This document shows, piece by piece, positions 1 to 8,110 of a stretch of DNA of 38,558 nucleotides. Source of the stretch: Gemmatimonadota bacterium (GTDB taxonomy: Bacteria; Gemmatimonadota; Gemmatimonadetes; Longimicrobiales; Gaopeijiaceae); assembly GCA_027623325.1 (NCBI GenBank), contig JAQBXY010000029.1:1-38558 (forward strand), given 5' to 3'. The notes below the pieces were generated by a model. It was not told the DNA's origin. It ran no database searches and saw only the letters and a program-made list of their open reading frames with translations. Position 1 is the stretch's first letter. The number at the start of each line of letters is the position of its first letter. The position numbers were made by a program, and so were the translations under genes.

Positions 1-116
1 TTGCCTCGCCTTCGTTCAGTGCCCCGGTGACACCGGGTGTCGCACTTACTATATGAATCCAAGCTCACTTACAATCCGATGCAGGCGACGCCGGTTTCGT
101 TGCCTGAGCGATCAGG

Positions 117-1217
117 TCAGCGAAACCCGTGGTACGTGGATGGTGGAAGAGGAGAGACGACGGGCACGGACCAGCGACCTGATTCGACGTCGAGCCATCG
201 ATCGAAGAGTGCGTCGGAATAGGTCGGCATGAACGCAGGGCCGACCATGTCGCGCGCGACCTCACTCATCACGCCGAAATATCCGCCGCGCGCCGCGGTG
301 ACCAACCCGACCAGGCCGTCGTACGCTTCACGGAAGTTGTCGGCCTGGAAGGTGACTCGCTGATCTGCGTAGGCGATACCGGGAACGCGGGCCAGGGAGG
401 ACAGATCCGCCGGCGGTACGGCGTGCAGCGTCGCCTCAACCGGTTCCGTCAGTCTCATGGCCCGGGCCCCCCTATGATTCCTCATTGCGCGCTCTGCTGT
501 GGAGGTGAGCTCGGCACGGGCTTCCTCGACCGGTCGGGGATTTGCGCTCGAGGCGGACGTCGCCCGCTTCACGGTCACGTACTCGACCCAAGGCATGGGA
601 CCCGCCAGATCGGCCGCGAGTCGATCGTCGCCGGAAGCGAAGATCACGGGCACGCCCACGCGACCCCACGAATAGGCGACGACTTCGGTCTCGGTCAGCG
701 GCATCCCGTTCAGGATGAAATCGATGCCCAGCGTGAAGGTGTGGGAGGCGAAGCCGCCACTCCCCGTCTTGGCATGCATGCCCACTACGGCGATCGCGTC
801 GTACGTGCCCGCCACTGTGAGGTCTACATAAGCATCGAAGGACTCGGGACGCCTCACGAGCTCGACACGCTCATCCAGGCGGTCGAGCAGGAGATCAGGT
901 TCGGGGTTCCCGCTTCCGTGCCCGTCCACCACATGAACTTCGTCGGCTCCGCCCGCAAACAGGCCTGCCACGACCGCATTGACGTCGCCGGTGAGGTACG
1001 TGCGCCCGACCGCGTATCGATCGGGATGTGCGAATCGAAAGGTGTTCGGGTCACTCTGTCCCGTAAGGCCTTCCATGTCGTGATAGATCAGAACGCGGAG
1101 CGTACCATCCGTATCGGCCGCCGGAGCCTCGAGGACCCTCGGCGCGCCTTGGTCGGCACCGCACGCGGACAGGACAATCAGGGCGAATGGGGCCAGAGGA
1201 CCGAAGTGCCGGATCAT
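117..1217 (-). CDS. M55-family D-aminopeptidase (DppA-like), lipoprotein
   Basis: Predicted zinc D-aminopeptidase that trims D-amino acids from short peptides, probably outside the cytoplasm. The 366-residue product starts with a lipoprotein signal (Cys19 in LSAC). The M55 core follows: HDMEG at 46-50 (Asp47, Glu49 as metal ligands), VDGHGSG with His100, and GMHAKTG with His148, in the order of the Bacillus DppA zinc site. It is longer than DppA (about 270 residues) because of the export signal and a C-terminal extension. I chose the ATG at 1217 because it overlaps the stop of the upstream D-aminoacylase as ATGA; the TTG 18 bases earlier has little support. Translational coupling suggests the two enzymes act on the same D-amino-acid compounds. 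Family assignment is strong; substrate is inferred. Confidence 0.85.
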   Translation of the reverse strand: MIRHFGPLAPFALIVLSACGADQGAPRVLEAPAADTDGTLRVLIYHDMEGLTGQSDPNTFRFAHPDRYAVGRTYLTGDVNAVVAGLFAGGADEVHVVDGHGSGNPEPDLLLDRLDERVELVRRPESFDAYVDLTVAGTYDAIAVVGMHAKTGSGGFASHTFTLGIDFILNGMPLTETEVVAYSWGRVGVPVIFASGDDRLAADLAGPMPWVEYVTVKRATSASSANPRPVEEARAELTSTAERAMRNHRGARAMRLTEPVEATLHAVPPADLSSLARVPGIAYADQRVTFQADNFREAYDGLVGLVTAARGGYFGVMSEVARDMVGPAFMPTYSDALFDRWLDVESGRWSVPVVSPLPPSTYHGFR

Positions 1218-2935
1218 CGGGTCGGTCCCTTCCAACCGGGACCGCGGACAGCCCGGCCCGGCAGGGCGTCGGTGTGGATTCCTTCGCTGACGACCGCGAC
1301 TCCATTCACGAACACGTGCTCCACACCGGTAGAGAGCTGGTGCGGCTCATCGTACGTCGCGTGGTCGGCCACGGTCTCAGGGTCGAAGATGACGACGTCG
1401 GCGTAGTAGCCCTCACGGAGAAACCCGCGGCCCTGGATATGAAGACGGGTGGCGACCGCCGAGGACATCTTCCGTACCGCATCCTCGAGGGTGGTTACGC
1501 CCTCCTCGCGGACATACTTGCCGAGGACCCGCGTGAACGTCCCGTAGGCCCTGGGGTGGGCGAGGCCCCCAGCTCTGACCGGATCGATGCCACCCGCGTC
1601 GGTCCCGAACTTCATCCACGGCTGGCGAATCTGCATGGCGACGTTCTCCTCGCTCATGAGGAAGTACATCGTCGACACCCGTTGGCGTTCGTTCAAGACG
1701 AGGTCGAAGGCCGTGTCGATCCAGTCCTTCCCGATGTCGGCTGCGATGTCGGCCAACCACCAGCCACGGTACTTCCGGTGCTGAGGCAGATCGAGCCCCA
1801 ACGGCATCGTCCCTTCCGGCGTGGCCAGTGTACAGAAGCTCTCCCACGGTTCGGTCTGGACTTCGATCTCCTGGCGGATCCGATTCCTCATGCCCGGATC
1901 GGCCAGGTTGCGGAAGAGGGCTCCGTCGGCCGATGCCCACGGGGGGAAGCAAGCGTCGAGACCGGTCCCTCCGGCCGTGTACGGATACATATTCGCCTGG
2001 ATGTCGACTCCCGCCGCGCGAGCGGAATCGATCATGGCGACGGCGAGGTCGGCCTTATACCAATTTCTCTGCCCGGCGGCCTTGAGGTGATAGATCTCGA
2101 TCGGTACACCGGCGGTCGTGCCGATCTCGATCGCTTCGGCGATCGCCTCGAGATAGTTATCGGCTTCCGAGCGCATATGCGTGATGTAGACGCCACCGTA
2201 GGGAGCCGCCGCGGCATTGATGGAAATCAGTTCGCTGGTAGAGGCGAAGTTACCCGGCGGGTACACGAGTGCGGATGCGATGCCGAAGGCCCCGTCTTCC
2301 ATGGACTGGCGGACCGCTTGCTGCATGAGCCGGCGCTGAGGGCTGCCCGCTTCACCCATGGCCAGACCCATGCCCAACACGCGGAGGGTGGACGCACCTA
2401 CGAACGACCCGAAGTTGACACTGGCGCCGTGAGCCTCCATCGCGGCCATCCACTGGCCGAACGTCTCGAACTGACTGCGCCCGACGGCGGCACCCGCGTC
2501 GCGAAGCATCTCTGGGCTCGACGGCCCATTCGTCGTCGACTCCCCCATGATTTCCGTCGTAACGCCCATGGTCACCTTCGACACCACCCGACCGTCACCC
2601 CCCGCAAGAAAACTGCCCCGCGAGTGGCTCTGGATGTCGATGAACCCCGGGGACACGACCTTTCCTATCGCGTTCACACGACGAGCGGCAGGGGCATCGT
2701 GTAATACACCGGGCAGCGTGATGGCCGCGATTCGGTCGCCCCGGATCGCTACATCTCCGGGGTACCAGGCATTCCCGGTTCCGTCGACGATGCGCCCACC
2801 CTCGATGATGACGTCATAGGCTCCCGGGTCCACGGTACCGGGCGAGGCATCGGGCGCGGGGGGCGGCGCCAAAGTGGTCGCAGAGCACGCCGACATCATG
2901 AGCGCCAGCGAGCATAGAAGGAAGAAACGCGACAT
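1214..2935 (-). CDS. N-acyl-D-amino-acid deacylase-like amidohydrolase, lipoprotein
   Basis: Amidohydrolase-superfamily member related to D-aminoacylases, which hydrolyse N-acyl-D-amino acids. The 573-residue product has a lipobox (MSAC, Cys17), then the beta-sandwich and TIM barrel. THMRSE and IYHLKAAG carry the two barrel histidines and FGTDAGG carries the catalytic aspartate. Odd features: the usual HxH after GFID reads IQSH (Gln102 replaces the first His), and the Cys expected in a GNCG-type motif is Ser133 in GEST. It may therefore use a changed metal centre or different substrate. The start at ATG 2935 is supported by GGAGG six bases upstream and by the signal peptide; the longer reading frame to 2998 lacks both. 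It lies 91 bp downstream of a MarR gene and overlaps the M55 peptidase. Confidence 0.85.
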   Translation of the reverse strand: MSRFFLLCSLALMMSACSATTLAPPPAPDASPGTVDPGAYDVIIEGGRIVDGTGNAWYPGDVAIRGDRIAAITLPGVLHDAPAARRVNAIGKVVSPGFIDIQSHSRGSFLAGGDGRVVSKVTMGVTTEIMGESTTNGPSSPEMLRDAGAAVGRSQFETFGQWMAAMEAHGASVNFGSFVGASTLRVLGMGLAMGEAGSPQRRLMQQAVRQSMEDGAFGIASALVYPPGNFASTSELISINAAAAPYGGVYITHMRSEADNYLEAIAEAIEIGTTAGVPIEIYHLKAAGQRNWYKADLAVAMIDSARAAGVDIQANMYPYTAGGTGLDACFPPWASADGALFRNLADPGMRNRIRQEIEVQTEPWESFCTLATPEGTMPLGLDLPQHRKYRGWWLADIAADIGKDWIDTAFDLVLNERQRVSTMYFLMSEENVAMQIRQPWMKFGTDAGGIDPVRAGGLAHPRAYGTFTRVLGKYVREEGVTTLEDAVRKMSSAVATRLHIQGRGFLREGYYADVVIFDPETVADHATYDEPHQLSTGVEHVFVNGVAVVSEGIHTDALPGRAVRGPGWKGPTR

Positions 2936-3026
2936 TACGAGCCTCCGGAGCGGTGATCGGGTGAGCGACCAATACCCGCGAAGACCCGGGTGCGTCAATG
3001 TGGAAGGGCGGCGGCGCGGGTGGGAG

Positions 3027-3530
3027 TTAGTCGCGCGGGTCGTTCATGTGGGCCCTGATGCGATCGAGGTATTCGACGAGACGTTCGATTTCTGAAGCGT
3101 CGAGGGCACCGCTCAAGACATCGTCGACCTCCCCCACCGGCTCGTCGAGCTTCGCGAGCATCGCCAGCCCGACTGGACTGATCCGGCACCAGACTCTACG
3201 CCGATCCTCAGTGCATCGCTCCCTCTCCACCCACCCCTTACGCTCCATCCGGTCAATAAGTCTAGTCACCCCCGGCGTCCGCTCGATCATTCGTTCACCC
3301 ACGGTGAGCGTCGGCAAGCCGTCGGCGCCGGCGCCGCGGAGGATCCGGAGCACGTTGTACTGCTGAAGGGTGACGTCGGCCCGCTCGAGGATGTGTCCGA
3401 TGTAGCGCTTCGAGTCATCCGCGGTGCGGAGGAGCGCGAGATACGCCTCCTGACTCTTGGATCGAAACGGCTTCGACTGCTTGATTTCGTCCAAGACCGA
3501 TCGAGTCGCTTTCGCTGCCACAGCAGCCAT
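3027..3530 (-). CDS. MarR-family transcriptional regulator
   Basis: A 167-residue winged-helix DNA-binding protein of MarR size. The helix-turn-helix/wing region is visible as LQQYNVLRILRGAG, then TVGERMIERTPGVTRLIDRMERKGWVERE and the wing with EDRRRVWCRIS. The ATG at 3530 is preceded by GAGG with a five-base spacer; a GTG two codons upstream is less likely. It is the first gene of a minus-strand set with the D-aminoacylase and M55 peptidase, so it is the natural candidate regulator for them. A perfect palindrome lies 28 bp upstream of its ATG and suggests autorepression. The ligand is unknown. Confidence 0.88.
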   Translation of the reverse strand: MAAVAAKATRSVLDEIKQSKPFRSKSQEAYLALLRTADDSKRYIGHILERADVTLQQYNVLRILRGAGADGLPTLTVGERMIERTPGVTRLIDRMERKGWVERERCTEDRRRVWCRISPVGLAMLAKLDEPVGEVDDVLSGALDASEIERLVEYLDRIRAHMNDPRD

Positions 3531-3558
3531 TCGCACCTCTGCATCATTATTTAACGAG

Positions 3559-3573
3559 AACTTGATTCAAGTT
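3559..3573. promoter_or_regulatory. Perfect 15-bp palindrome, probable MarR operator
   Basis: AACTTGATTCAAGTT has seven-base arms around a single central base. It lies between DinB and the MarR start, in an A+T-rich pocket unlike the surrounding sequence. MarR proteins bind dyads of this size over their own promoters, so this is probably the operator. Binding is inferred. Confidence 0.6.
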
Positions 3574-3634
3574 AAAACTTGCCATCGATACCGCCACCGT
3601 CAGCCGAGTCCGGCCGCCGGGGTCCCCTGGGTCC

Positions 3635-4132
3635 TCAGATGCTGCGCTCCCTGACCTCGGCTTCCGTCAGGCCGTACAGCGAGGGCGTAGACACCCCCAA
3701 ACGAGCCATGAGTTCGTACAGCTGACCCCGATGGTGAATCTCGTGCTCCGCCATCAGCCGTAGCCATTTCCAGACGCTCATGTCGATCCCCCCTACGGTG
3801 GCGCAGCGCAGTTGGAGACGATCGGGTGTGAGAGCCCGGAAGATCTCGACGGCCTCCTGGTGCATCGCCTCGAAGTGCGCGAGGACCGCGTCTTTGCCAC
3901 GCGCGAGCTCTGGCCCGTGGCCCGGATACCGCGAGGGCAGCTGCTGCACATTCTCGGCCCACATCCAGCGTTCGGTCGAAGCGATGTGCCGAACGAGATC
4001 GCCGGGCGTGAAACGCCCCTCCCCCGGAGACCATTCGAGTGACTCCTCAGGAATACAAAGCGCCACGCCGCGCGTGCGCTGGTGCACGCCTTCGAAGTAC
4101 GAAAGGAAGTCCTCGATCCTGTCGATCCGCAT
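3635..4132 (-). CDS. DinB/YfiT-family putative metal-dependent protein
   Basis: A 165-residue four-helix-bundle protein of the DinB superfamily, which includes thiol-dependent transferases and many uncharacterised members. The metal-binding histidines fit: DLVRHIASTERWMW in the second helix and AEHEIHHRGQL near the C terminus. GAGG sits five bases before the ATG at 4132. It is divergent from the creatininase-family gene across 88 bp. It points the same way as the MarR gene but is separated from it by 104 bp containing the palindrome, so it is probably a separate unit. Substrate cannot be told from sequence. Confidence 0.8.
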   Translation of the reverse strand: MRIDRIEDFLSYFEGVHQRTRGVALCIPEESLEWSPGEGRFTPGDLVRHIASTERWMWAENVQQLPSRYPGHGPELARGKDAVLAHFEAMHQEAVEIFRALTPDRLQLRCATVGGIDMSVWKWLRLMAEHEIHHRGQLYELMARLGVSTPSLYGLTEAEVRERSI

Positions 4133-4220
4133 GACGACCTCGCTCGCCTGGTGTTCCGAATGTGGAGATCGTAAATCCTACGATGCCGAAGGCGAAGCCG
4201 CTTCCCACTTGGAGTCACGC

Positions 4221-5174
4221 ATGGAACGGAGATCCAGGTCCGTTATGGCCCTTCTTGTACTCGCAGCAGGGGCCCCGTTCGCATCGACCCCTGTCGGTGC
4301 ACAGCAGTCAGCGCTGCCGCCGACCGAGAAGATTTCGAACTACCTGCCCCACATGACCGTTCCTGAAGTCCAGGATCTTCGCAGCCGATCGGACATGGTG
4401 ATCATTCCGGTCGCGTCGCTGGAGCAGCATGGCCTCCACCTCCCCATCGGAACGGACTACCTGAACGGCGTCGCACGGGCACAGCTGATCGCCCAACGCG
4501 CCGACGTCCTGGTTGCGCCCATTCTGCTCCCCGGTCAATCCCCGTACCACATGGGCTTCGAGGGCACGATCACGCTGCCGTCGACTCTGATTCAGGAAGT
4601 GTATTTCGAAGCGGCGAAGAGCCTGATGCGCCATGGATTCAAGCGGTTTCTCATTCTGAACTCACACGGAGGCAACCAGGCGATCACGACCTTCATCGTA
4701 GATCGCATCAATCAGGAGACTCAGGGAATCGCGGTGGATCTCGGCGCGGTCCTCGGGCCCTTTCGTGACCGCACCGCGAGCCGGGAAGAAGCTACGGAAG
4801 CCGTCTTCGATCGGCACGGGGGAACGGGAGAGACATCGGCGTCCCTCTATCTGATTCCTGAGCTCGTCGACCTGGCAGCCGCGGTGAACGCCGAGCTTAC
4901 GTTGCCGGAGCACATGGAAGCGATGCTCCCCGCCGTCGTCGCGGGCGATCCCACCGCGACGACCGTTTTCCTCGCCGAGGGACTCAAAGACGAGGCCACG
5001 GGCAAAGGGACGTCTGCCGCCGAGATGTCCACGACGGGCGTATGGGGCGTTCGCGACCCGCGCGAGTCGACGGTGGAGGCCGGACGTGTTGCGACAGAGG
5101 CTATGGTCGATGCGGCGGTCGCCTTCATTGCGCGGTGGAACGAACTCCGCCCACCGGAAGTCCGGCGCCGCTAG
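4221..5174 (+). CDS. Creatininase-family amidohydrolase with signal peptide
   Basis: A creatininase/MftE-type metal hydrolase acting on a small cyclic amide or lactam. The 317-residue product shows the metal site: SLEQHG with Glu68 and His70, GTDY with Asp79, NSHGGN with His149, and GGTGETSASLY with Glu204. An N-terminal signal peptide (RRSRS, hydrophobic stretch, cleavage after VGA near residue 27) predicts export, which is unusual because the best-studied members are cytoplasmic. The ATG at 4221 has GGAG about eight bases upstream and starts the signal peptide. The open frame extends far upstream to 3780, but that part is antisense to the DinB gene. It converges with the DUF456 gene. The true substrate is unknown. 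Confidence 0.83.
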   Translation: MERRSRSVMALLVLAAGAPFASTPVGAQQSALPPTEKISNYLPHMTVPEVQDLRSRSDMVIIPVASLEQHGLHLPIGTDYLNGVARAQLIAQRADVLVAPILLPGQSPYHMGFEGTITLPSTLIQEVYFEAAKSLMRHGFKRFLILNSHGGNQAITTFIVDRINQETQGIAVDLGAVLGPFRDRTASREEATEAVFDRHGGTGETSASLYLIPELVDLAAAVNAELTLPEHMEAMLPAVVAGDPTATTVFLAEGLKDEATGKGTSAAEMSTTGVWGVRDPRESTVEAGRVATEAMVDAAVAFIARWNELRPPEVRRR

Positions 5175-5202
5175 TGAGAACTCTGCTCACGCCCGAGCGC
5201 AG

Positions 5203-5694
5203 CTAGAGAACGAGGGCCGCTCCGACCGCCGCCGTCATGGCAACGCCGGTCGCAACCTTGAGCGCCACTGCGGCGGTTCGCGCAAGCACCAGACCCCATC
5301 CGACGCGGGCCGAGCGTTCAACCGAACGTGTCTCGATGAGCGTCACGAGGCCCGCTCCGACGAACGTACCCACGAAGGCCGTGACGAGGGGACCGATCAC
5401 GGGAATCGGTACACCGATGAACAATCCGACCATCCCGCCGATCACTGCGCCCCAGAACGCCCGACGCGAGCCTCCGAAGTGTTCGCCGAAGCGACGCAAT
5501 ACGACGAACTCGGCGAGCTCGGCCGTCCCAGCCGCGGCCGCTGCCACTGTTCCGAACGTCCAGGAGAGCGACCCCTGGAGCACGAGCCCCAGGACGATCA
5601 CCAACATCAGCCAAAGGCCGGGCAGCCCCAACGGAATAATCAGGAGGCAACCCAGAAGGGCTACCACGACCGCGATGCCGAACAGGACGCTCAC
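5203..5694 (-). CDS. DUF456-family membrane protein
   Basis: A 163-residue, glycine-rich, very hydrophobic protein with GLPGLWLMLV in the first hairpin, typical of DUF456. Membrane segments lie at roughly 2-38, 80-112 and 140-162, with a short polar stretch (VVLRRFGEHFGGSRRAF) between. The GTG start at 5694 has a G-rich Shine-Dalgarno stretch. It lies 89 bp downstream of a lipoprotein gene on the same strand. No molecular function is established for the family. Confidence 0.75.
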   Translation of the reverse strand: MSVLFGIAVVVALLGCLLIIPLGLPGLWLMLVIVLGLVLQGSLSWTFGTVAAAAAGTAELAEFVVLRRFGEHFGGSRRAFWGAVIGGMVGLFIGVPIPVIGPLVTAFVGTFVGAGLVTLIETRSVERSARVGWGLVLARTAAVALKVATGVAMTAAVGAALVL

Positions 5695-5783
5695 GCCACC
5701 CCCTCGAATGGATGCCCCCGAGAGGCCTGCGAGCGGGGGTGTTCCCCTTACGATCGCAGGCCCCCGAGGGATCCACCAGCAAG

Positions 5784-6413
5784 CTACCCGATACTAAGGC
5801 TCTGGCTGATCTGCGTACCGCAGGCGGTCCCAGACACCGTTGCCGAACCCGCCTCGCTCTGCAGTTGGATCGCGCCTGAGAAGGTTACGTTGAGCACGCA
5901 CGTGCCCTCGCGTCCACCGGTCTCCCAGTCGACAGCACCTTCGATGTCTCCGCCCCACTCGACGCCGCCGGCTTCACTGACGTCGACGAAGAACTCCAGA
6001 CCGAGATCTGGGTTGCCCCAGAAGGTGAACTGCCGGTCGGTCTCGGACGCGACCACACAGCCGTCGTGGACGTGGGTCACTTCGTACGCCAACCGTCCGC
6101 CCTCGGCCTCCGTGTCACCGGTCACAGTCAAGGAACCGGCGACGCCGACGTTCCCACCGAGGGGACACGGCACGGTCGCCGCGACCGTTCGATTAAAGGA
6201 GATCGGTGTAGCCTGCGGGCCCCCTGCAGCAGCCGCTGGCTGGAAAGCAGACAAATCCAGGCCGCTCGAGAGCGCCGCCCACATCACCGCGCCGGTCAGC
6301 TCGGCAACCTCGGCCTCCGAGAGTTCACCGACGTTGACCAAGTCATCGCCCCCGCACGCGGACACGGCGATCAGGCCCAACACCGTCACGAATCGAACAC
6401 TCTTCACCGTCAT
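5784..6413 (-). CDS. Hypothetical lipoprotein
   Basis: I do not recognise this 209-residue protein. It begins with a clear lipoprotein signal (LIAVSAC, Cys20) followed by Gly-Gly-Asp-Asp, a tether often seen in surface lipoproteins. The rest is beta-rich, with alternating polar and hydrophobic residues and four cysteines in the mature part, which may form disulphides. AGGAG lies about ten bases before the ATG. It is probably co-transcribed with the DUF456 gene. No function is suggested. Confidence 0.7.
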   Translation of the reverse strand: MTVKSVRFVTVLGLIAVSACGGDDLVNVGELSEAEVAELTGAVMWAALSSGLDLSAFQPAAAAGGPQATPISFNRTVAATVPCPLGGNVGVAGSLTVTGDTEAEGGRLAYEVTHVHDGCVVASETDRQFTFWGNPDLGLEFFVDVSEAGGVEWGGDIEGAVDWETGGREGTCVLNVTFSGAIQLQSEAGSATVSGTACGTQISQSLSIG

Positions 6414-6704
6414 CGTATCTTGTCTCCTGATAGGATTCGTCTCCGCAGAGCATCGGTAGCTTCAAAGGCAAGTGATGTGCCAGACGGCCTTCCTTCTCGG
6501 AAACGCCTGTTTACTGGGTGTGCGTCCTGGCGAAACTCGGCCAATTCAAGCCTAAAGAACCGGCGTCGTGCCCGCATTCGTGCATAACGCCCGAGCCTGC
6601 GCTCCTCCCCGATCGGGGCCTCAGGCAGTACCTTCCGGCCCAATCTCGACCCTCCCTGGAGGCTCAATGACGATCAGGCCGGCGTACGCCTGGAGGGTCG
6701 CACC
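6414..6704. other. Divergent intergenic region upstream of the 13-gene operon
   Basis: This 291-bp gap separates the minus-strand lipoprotein from the plus-strand operon and must hold the promoters of both. I see a perfect palindrome GGCGTACGCC at 6681-6690, just before the GGAGGG ribosome-binding site (6692-6697) of the first operon gene, and a CCCCGATCGGGG dyad at 6607-6618. No convincing sigma-70 hexamer pair was found. Confidence 0.4.
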
Positions 6705-7220
6705 GTGAAGGCACCGGCGAAGCGCCGAGCGCGCCGACCACCGACGAACACACTCGGGTGGAGGGAGTGGGCGGTACTGCCCGAGCTAGGTGTTCGTGCG
6801 ATCAAAGTAAAACTCGATACCGGGGCACGGACATCGTCGCTGCAAGCCTCTGGGCTGAAGCGTTTCTTCCGCGACGGCACCCCGATGGTCCGCTTCGTGG
6901 TCCATCCGGTGCAGCGGTCATCCGTTGCGAAAGTAGAGATCGAGGCGGAAGTGGTCGACGAGCGCGTCGTACGCAGTTCGGGCGGCCACGAGGAGTTGCG
7001 ACCGGTCATTCAGACGGTCGTGCATATCGGCGATCACACCTGGCCGCTCGAGTTGACGCTCGCGCGACGTGACCAGATGGGATTCCGCATGCTCCTCGGA
7101 CGACAGGCATTGAAGAACCGAGTGGTGGTCGATGCCGGGAGCTCTTTCCGGGCCGGTCGCTCGCTCGCTCCCGTGAATCAGGCACGTCGCACGCGGCGAG
7201 CCTCAGAGGACGAAGAATGA
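6705..7220 (+). CDS. Retropepsin-like aspartic protease of the RimB/ATP-dependent zinc protease family
   Basis: A 171-residue cytoplasmic protein of the family once called ATP-dependent zinc proteases and now recognised as retropepsin-like. The active-site motif [11 protein letters not shown] (Asp38-Thr39-Gly40) follows [13 protein letters not shown], and the fold ends with [17 protein letters not shown], the usual Leu-Gly-Arg pair. In Pseudomonas the homologue RimB acts with RimK to remove glutamate tails. The GTG at 6705 has GGAGGG seven bases upstream. Its stop overlaps the rimK-like ATG as ATGA, so the two are translationally coupled. It is the first gene of the long operon. Family call is firm; role in glutamate-tail removal is inferred. 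Confidence 0.85.
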   Translation: MKAPAKRRARRPPTNTLGWREWAVLPELGVRAIKVKLDTGARTSSLQASGLKRFFRDGTPMVRFVVHPVQRSSVAKVEIEAEVVDERVVRSSGGHEELRPVIQTVVHIGDHTWPLELTLARRDQMGFRMLLGRQALKNRVVVDAGSSFRAGRSLAPVNQARRTRRASEDEE

Positions 7221-8110
7221 AACTCGGTATCCTGTCCCGGAAGGCCAGCCTCTACTCGACGTCCCGGCTACGCGAGGCAGCGGAGAAACGAGGGCATGAG
7301 GTGGAGGTCATCAACTTCCTTCGCTGTTCCATGGGACTCGAAGGGAAGAAAGGCTCCATTCAGTATCGAGGAGCCAGCCTGGAACTGGACGCGATCATTC
7401 CCCGCATCGGAGCGTCGGTCACCTTCTACGGCACCGCAGTCGTACGGCAATTCGAGACCATGGGTGTGTACACGCTCGCCAGCGCCGTCGGTATCGGCCG
7501 CTCTCGAGACAAGCTCTGGTCACACCAGATCCTCGCGCGCGAAGGCCTCGGGCTTCCGGTCACGGCCTTCGCCCGATCGGTCAAGGACACGAACAGCGTA
7601 ATCGCTATGGTGGGCGGTCCTCCACTCATCATCAAGCTCCTAGAAGGAACGCAGGGCTCGGGCGTCGTGCTGGCGGAGACGAAGAAGGCGGCGGAGTCCG
7701 TGATCGACGCCTTCCGCCAACTGGACGCCAACATCCTCGTTCAAGAGTTCGTAAAGGAAGCCGGCGGAAGTGACGTCCGCTGCATCGTCGTGGGCGGTCG
7801 CGTCGTCGCCGCCATGATCCGTCACGCCGCTCCAGGAGACTTTCGGTCAAATCTCCATCGGGGGGGGACCGCCGAAGCAACGAAGCTCACAACGCATGAG
7901 CGCAGAACGGCCGTGCGCGCTGCCAAGGCGCTGGGGCTCAATGTCGCAGGCGTCGATCTCCTCCGCTCCGACCGTGGGCCCCTCGTCCTCGAAGTAAACT
8001 CGTCTCCCGGGCTCGAGGGGATCGAGGGCGCGACGGGTGTCGACGTGGCCGACGAAATCATCGAGTTCGTGGAAAACCACGCGGACGACCAGGAGGTCGC
8101 TGGTGGCTGA
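7217..8110 (+). CDS. rimK: RimK-family ATP-grasp glutamate ligase
   Basis: An ATP-grasp amidoligase of the RimK type. E. coli RimK adds glutamate residues to the C terminus of ribosomal protein S6. The 297-residue length matches (E. coli 300). Visible motifs: [12 protein letters not shown] in the N-terminal domain, [19 protein letters not shown] for the nucleotide loop, [17 protein letters not shown], and the metal/ATP site [14 protein letters not shown]. It overlaps the retropepsin gene by 4 bp and the AstE-like gene by 8 bp. RimK, retropepsin and AstE/AspA-type deacylase genes are known neighbours, interpreted as ligation and removal of amino-acid tags. The substrate could be S6, another protein or a small molecule. 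Confidence 0.9.
   Translation: MKLGILSRKASLYSTSRLREAAEKRGHEVEVINFLRCSMGLEGKKGSIQYRGASLELDAIIPRIGASVTFYGTAVVRQFETMGVYTLASAVGIGRSRDKLWSHQILAREGLGLPVTAFARSVKDTNSVIAMVGGPPLIIKLLEGTQGSGVVLAETKKAAESVIDAFRQLDANILVQEFVKEAGGSDVRCIVVGGRVVAAMIRHAAPGDFRSNLHRGGTAEATKLTTHERRTAVRAAKALGLNVAGVDLLRSDRGPLVLEVNSSPGLEGIEGATGVDVADEIIEFVENHADDQEVAGG

Noticed and set aside
29-41. GACAC-CGG-GTGTC hairpin downstream of the M55 gene
   Set aside because: Only five base pairs, no T tract and 76 bp from the stop; no better than chance. The first 116 bases otherwise show nothing.
1187-2704. 505-codon plus-strand open frame
   Set aside because: Antisense to the D-aminoacylase gene; low-complexity Arg/Gly/Asp-rich product with no domain, as expected from G+C-rich codon bias.
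5086-6459. 457-codon plus-strand open frame
   Set aside because: Crosses the DUF456 and lipoprotein genes in antisense; Arg/His/Pro-rich with no domain.
6607-6618. CCCCGATCGGGG dyad as a terminator
   Set aside because: Short stem, no T tract on either strand, and no gene ending nearby.
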